Below, in pieces: positions 61,953-64,000 of a stretch of 64,000 bases of DNA. The translations under genes and the position numbers were made by a program. The stretch comes from Planctomycetota bacterium (lineage in GTDB: Bacteria; Planctomycetota; UBA1135; GCA-002686595), in contig JAJDEU010000006.1 in assembly GCA_029259635.1 (NCBI GenBank), positions 59,776-123,775 of the forward strand, read 5' to 3'. The notes below the pieces were generated by a model, which was not told the DNA's origin, did no database searches, and saw only the letters and a program-made list of their open reading frames with translations. Position 1 is the stretch's first letter; each line of letters starts with the position of its first letter.

Positions 61953-62055
61953 GTTGGGGCTCTGGGATTGGGCTCAGACAGTCTGGTGGAGAAGTCTAGC
62001 GCGGGTTTCGCGCGGTTGGGCGAGATCTGCCCAGTTCACGTTCCGAAGCCGCGGC

Positions 62056-63075
62056 CTACGAATCTTCCTCGCGAACCTCGGTCGGTTTCACGAGGCCCAT
62101 GAACAGGTGACCGATGACGCCGAACAAGCACACGTTGAAGAGCTGAACGAGGTGGGTGCTGATTCCGCTCGCCAGCGCCAGCTTGCGATCGACGCCCAGA
62201 ATTTCGAAGCCGAGGGTCCAGCCCATCTCCTGCGTTCCGAAGCCGGCGACGCCGTTGACCGGCAGCAGGTTGAACATGACGGTGGCGCTCGAACCGAAAG
62301 CGACTTCGGGGTAGCTGGTCGTGACGGGAAGGCCCAGGTTCGTTCCGAGAACACTGTAGAAGGCGAAGACGAGCATCCAGATCGGCAGGGTCAGGAGTGC
62401 GGCCAGAGCCAGGCGCCCTTCACCGCCGGCCAAACGCAGCGCTTCCTCCACATCCACGGTGCGGTCGAGCACTTTGCGTCCGAGTTTCAGGCGGTCGAGG
62501 CGAAGGAGCTTGCTCAATCGCTCGAAGAAGCTGACCAGCAAATGGCCGCGCGCGCAGAGCACCGCCAGGACGAGCGTGAGTCCGAGCAAGAGAACCGCGA
62601 GCGGAACCAAGTCGCCAACGCGCTCTCGAACGGAATCGGAGGCCGTGGAGGCCAGGTAAAAGCAGGCGAGTGAGACCGCCGTACACATCACCGCCAAGTC
62701 GAGCAATCGCGAGACGAGGAGCGAAGCGAGGCCGCGCGCTCCGGAAACTCCGGCGAAGCGCTTGAGGTACACGATGAACGAGGCTTCGCCGGTCTTCGCG
62801 GGCAAGACGTAGGAGGCCAAGTTGTGGGCGGAGGAGACCGTTAGCGCTCGGCCGAAGGAAGGGCGACTGCTCGGCGGAACGAGGAGGCGAAATCGAAACG
62901 CGCGCAGGCAGTAGATCCCGAGGTGGATGGAGGCCGCGAGCGCGTAGTCGGCGGGCTCAAGGGAAGCCAGCGCCCTTCCGACCTCATCGAGATCGACGCC
63001 CACCCAGACCATCAAAGCCGAGACAAGCGCGGCGGCGATCGCGAGCGAGAGGATGATGCGGAGCGGAGTCTTCAA
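62056..63075 (-). CDS. Flippase-like membrane protein (YbhN/AglD2, lysylphosphatidylglycerol synthase TM family)
   Basis: About 339 residues from a TTG at 63075; a GTG at 63183 gives 36 more residues that look non-coding. Eight or so membrane helices are visible, beginning LRIILSLAIAAALVSALMVWVGVDLDEV, the usual N-terminus of UPF0104 proteins. The core motif PAKTGEASFIVYLKR and NLLPVNGVAGFGTQE are typical. The family is thought to move or modify polyprenyl- or glycerolipid-linked substrates. It neighbours a methyltransferase with a possible lipid role. Confidence 0.85.
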   Translation of the reverse strand: MKTPLRIILSLAIAAALVSALMVWVGVDLDEVGRALASLEPADYALAASIHLGIYCLRAFRFRLLVPPSSRPSFGRALTVSSAHNLASYVLPAKTGEASFIVYLKRFAGVSGARGLASLLVSRLLDLAVMCTAVSLACFYLASTASDSVRERVGDLVPLAVLLLGLTLVLAVLCARGHLLVSFFERLSKLLRLDRLKLGRKVLDRTVDVEEALRLAGGEGRLALAALLTLPIWMLVFAFYSVLGTNLGLPVTTSYPEVAFGSSATVMFNLLPVNGVAGFGTQEMGWTLGFEILGVDRKLALASGISTHLVQLFNVCLFGVIGHLFMGLVKPTEVREEDS

Positions 63076-63394
63076 TCGGATCGTGGGGCAGTTCCCGGGC
63101 GGAGAATGGGATTGGGCGCCGCCAGCCGGGAGACAGGCAGGAGGATGGGAACCCAAGCCCTTCGGCTGCAATCGGGTCCGCACTGTACGAGCCGCTGCGG
63201 GGAAGCCCTAGCCCCGGCTCCGGGTCCCCTCCCTCGATTATCGAGACCGGCAACGTCTGAAACTTACTGAACTGACTGGCTTGAGTGGTGAAAGCGTCCT
63301 CAATCTTTCCGCGGAGCTTGTGAAACCAAAACGACTTCCGTCGGTCCATCTCCATAGCGAGGGCCTCGAAGCCCTCCATGGAGGTGAATTCGAC
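63076..63394. other. Region upstream of transposase
   Basis: 319 bases between the flippase-like gene and the transposase, divergently transcribed. A hairpin GAGGGC (63359-63364)/GCCCTC (63371-63376) lies just before the transposase ribosome site GGAGGTG; such hairpins often limit read-through into insertion sequences. The left end of the element should be here, but its terminal repeat cannot be defined without the right end. A minus-strand frame (62984-63658) is judged a shadow. Confidence 0.45.
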
Positions 63395-64000
63395 ATGTTT
63401 AAACCCGCTCGCTGTCCTTATCGCAAGTGCTCCCGTCACTCGAAGCCCAAGCCGAAGTTCTACTACCGGCATGGCACCTACAAACCCAAATGTCGGTCTT
63501 ATCCCGTTCAACGGTTCCGATGTAGATTCTGCAAGCGGTCCTTTTCTCGCCAGACCTTTCGCTCTGATTTCCGAGACCACAAACCGCATCTCAATGCACT
63601 GCTCTTCTCGAAGGTCGCGTCCGGAGTAGGCATTCGCCAATGCGCTAGAGAGATCCATCTCTCCACGCGTTGCACCGAGTTAAAACTTCGAAAGATCGGG
63701 CGCCATTTGCGACGCCTAAACCTAAACCTGCGGGGAGAGTTACAGACTGTCTCGAGCTTTCACTTCGACGAGCTCGAGACTTATGAGGGCCAACGCAACA
63801 CACGTCCACTCAGTGTTCCCGTTCTCATTGAATCCGATTCACGATTCATCGTCTGGGCTGAGTCCGCTCCGATTCGTCCCCGGGGCAAGATGACCAAAAA
63901 GCGCCTGCAGGCCATCGAGGCGACCAATAACCGCTACGGCGTTCGAAAGGATACATCGAGAAGGAGCGTTCGCAGGGCACTCAAGAGAGGTGCCGAACTA
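63395..64000 (+). CDS. Insertion-sequence transposase, N-terminal part (runs off the window)
   Basis: ATG 63395 has GGAGGTG 8 bases upstream, and the frame stays open for 202 codons to the last base. The N-terminus has zinc-ribbon cysteines (RCPYRKCS and FRCRFCKRSFS), then a helix-turn-helix-like part (SGVGIRQCAREIHLSTR). SFHFDELETYEGQRNTRPL follows, in which Asp-Glu probably belongs to the catalytic DDE site, and AESAPIRPRGKMT continues the domain. The layout is like IS1/IS1595-type transposases. The C-terminal part lies beyond the window. It marks a mobile element inserted next to a membrane-protein gene. Confidence 0.85.
   Translation, partial: MFKPARCPYRKCSRHSKPKPKFYYRHGTYKPKCRSYPVQRFRCRFCKRSFSRQTFRSDFRDHKPHLNALLFSKVASGVGIRQCAREIHLSTRCTELKLRKIGRHLRRLNLNLRGELQTVSSFHFDELETYEGQRNTRPLSVPVLIESDSRFIVWAESAPIRPRGKMTKKRLQAIEATNNRYGVRKDTSRRSVRRALKRGAEL

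Noticed and set aside
62984..63658. 224-codon minus-strand open frame
   Set aside because: Overlaps both the flippase-like gene and the transposase, which has a strong ribosome site and zinc-ribbon motifs on the plus strand.

Overview
The window is high-GC bacterial chromosome with tightly packed genes. Short ATGA or GTGA overlaps between genes are very common. The gene content points to Planctomycetota: a DUF1501 protein, several ECF sigma factors, CHAT-TPR and subtilase proteins, a spondin-domain secreted protein and a GT-C membrane glycosyltransferase. This assignment rests on gene content only. No rRNA or other phylogenetic marker was compared.

Layout. 1-10.4 kb is accessory and signalling. 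It holds a DUF1501 tail, a spondin protein, an MFS/ECF-sigma/anti-sigma/membrane-protein operon, and a minus-strand operon of secreted S8 protease, ECF sigma factor, small unknown protein and large TPR-CHAT protease. 11.2-19.3 kb is a four-gene plus-strand operon that looks like a complete electron conduit across the envelope. It encodes an Fe-S/flavin/cytochrome-b inner-membrane protein, a 26-heme periplasmic cytochrome, an outer-membrane beta-barrel and a 25-heme lipoprotein cytochrome. 19.3-25 kb carries folE and queD on the minus strand, then a ferredoxin, S41 protease, tsaD, larB and carA on the plus strand. A near-perfect 55-bp-arm hairpin separates carA from priA. 25.2-42.4 kb is one long minus-strand housekeeping run: aroF, tpiA, secG, pyrE, yicC, gmk, coaC, coaB, ftsK, a motorless FtsK-like protein, rimO, pgsA, pgpA, a SpoIIE-type phosphatase, a MazG-like gene and priA. 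42.5-49.4 kb has an HD hydrolase, a membrane-anchored beta-domain protein, a cysteine desulfurase plus thiI pair, a histidine-phosphotransfer-like protein and a GT-C glycosyltransferase. 49.4-64 kb has a degenerate sigma54-type regulator, a THUMP-like methyltransferase, tRNA-Val(TAC), UDP-glucose dehydrogenase, a LarA-family nickel enzyme, an ECF sigma factor with a TPR lipoprotein, a TPR protein, an XdhC-family protein, a DUF523 protein, a methyltransferase, a flippase-like membrane protein and, at the very end, the start of a transposase.

Three points stand out. (1) The CHAT protease, ECF sigma factor, small protein and subtilase operon resembles, without CRISPR, the sigma-release logic of type III-E TPR-CHAT systems. 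(2) The electron conduit has 51 CxxCH motifs and is built by internal module duplication. (3) Directly behind ftsK is a protein with FtsK-like membrane and gamma (DNA-reading) domains but no ATPase motor. LarA and LarB homologues about 31 kb apart suggest a nickel-pincer enzyme.
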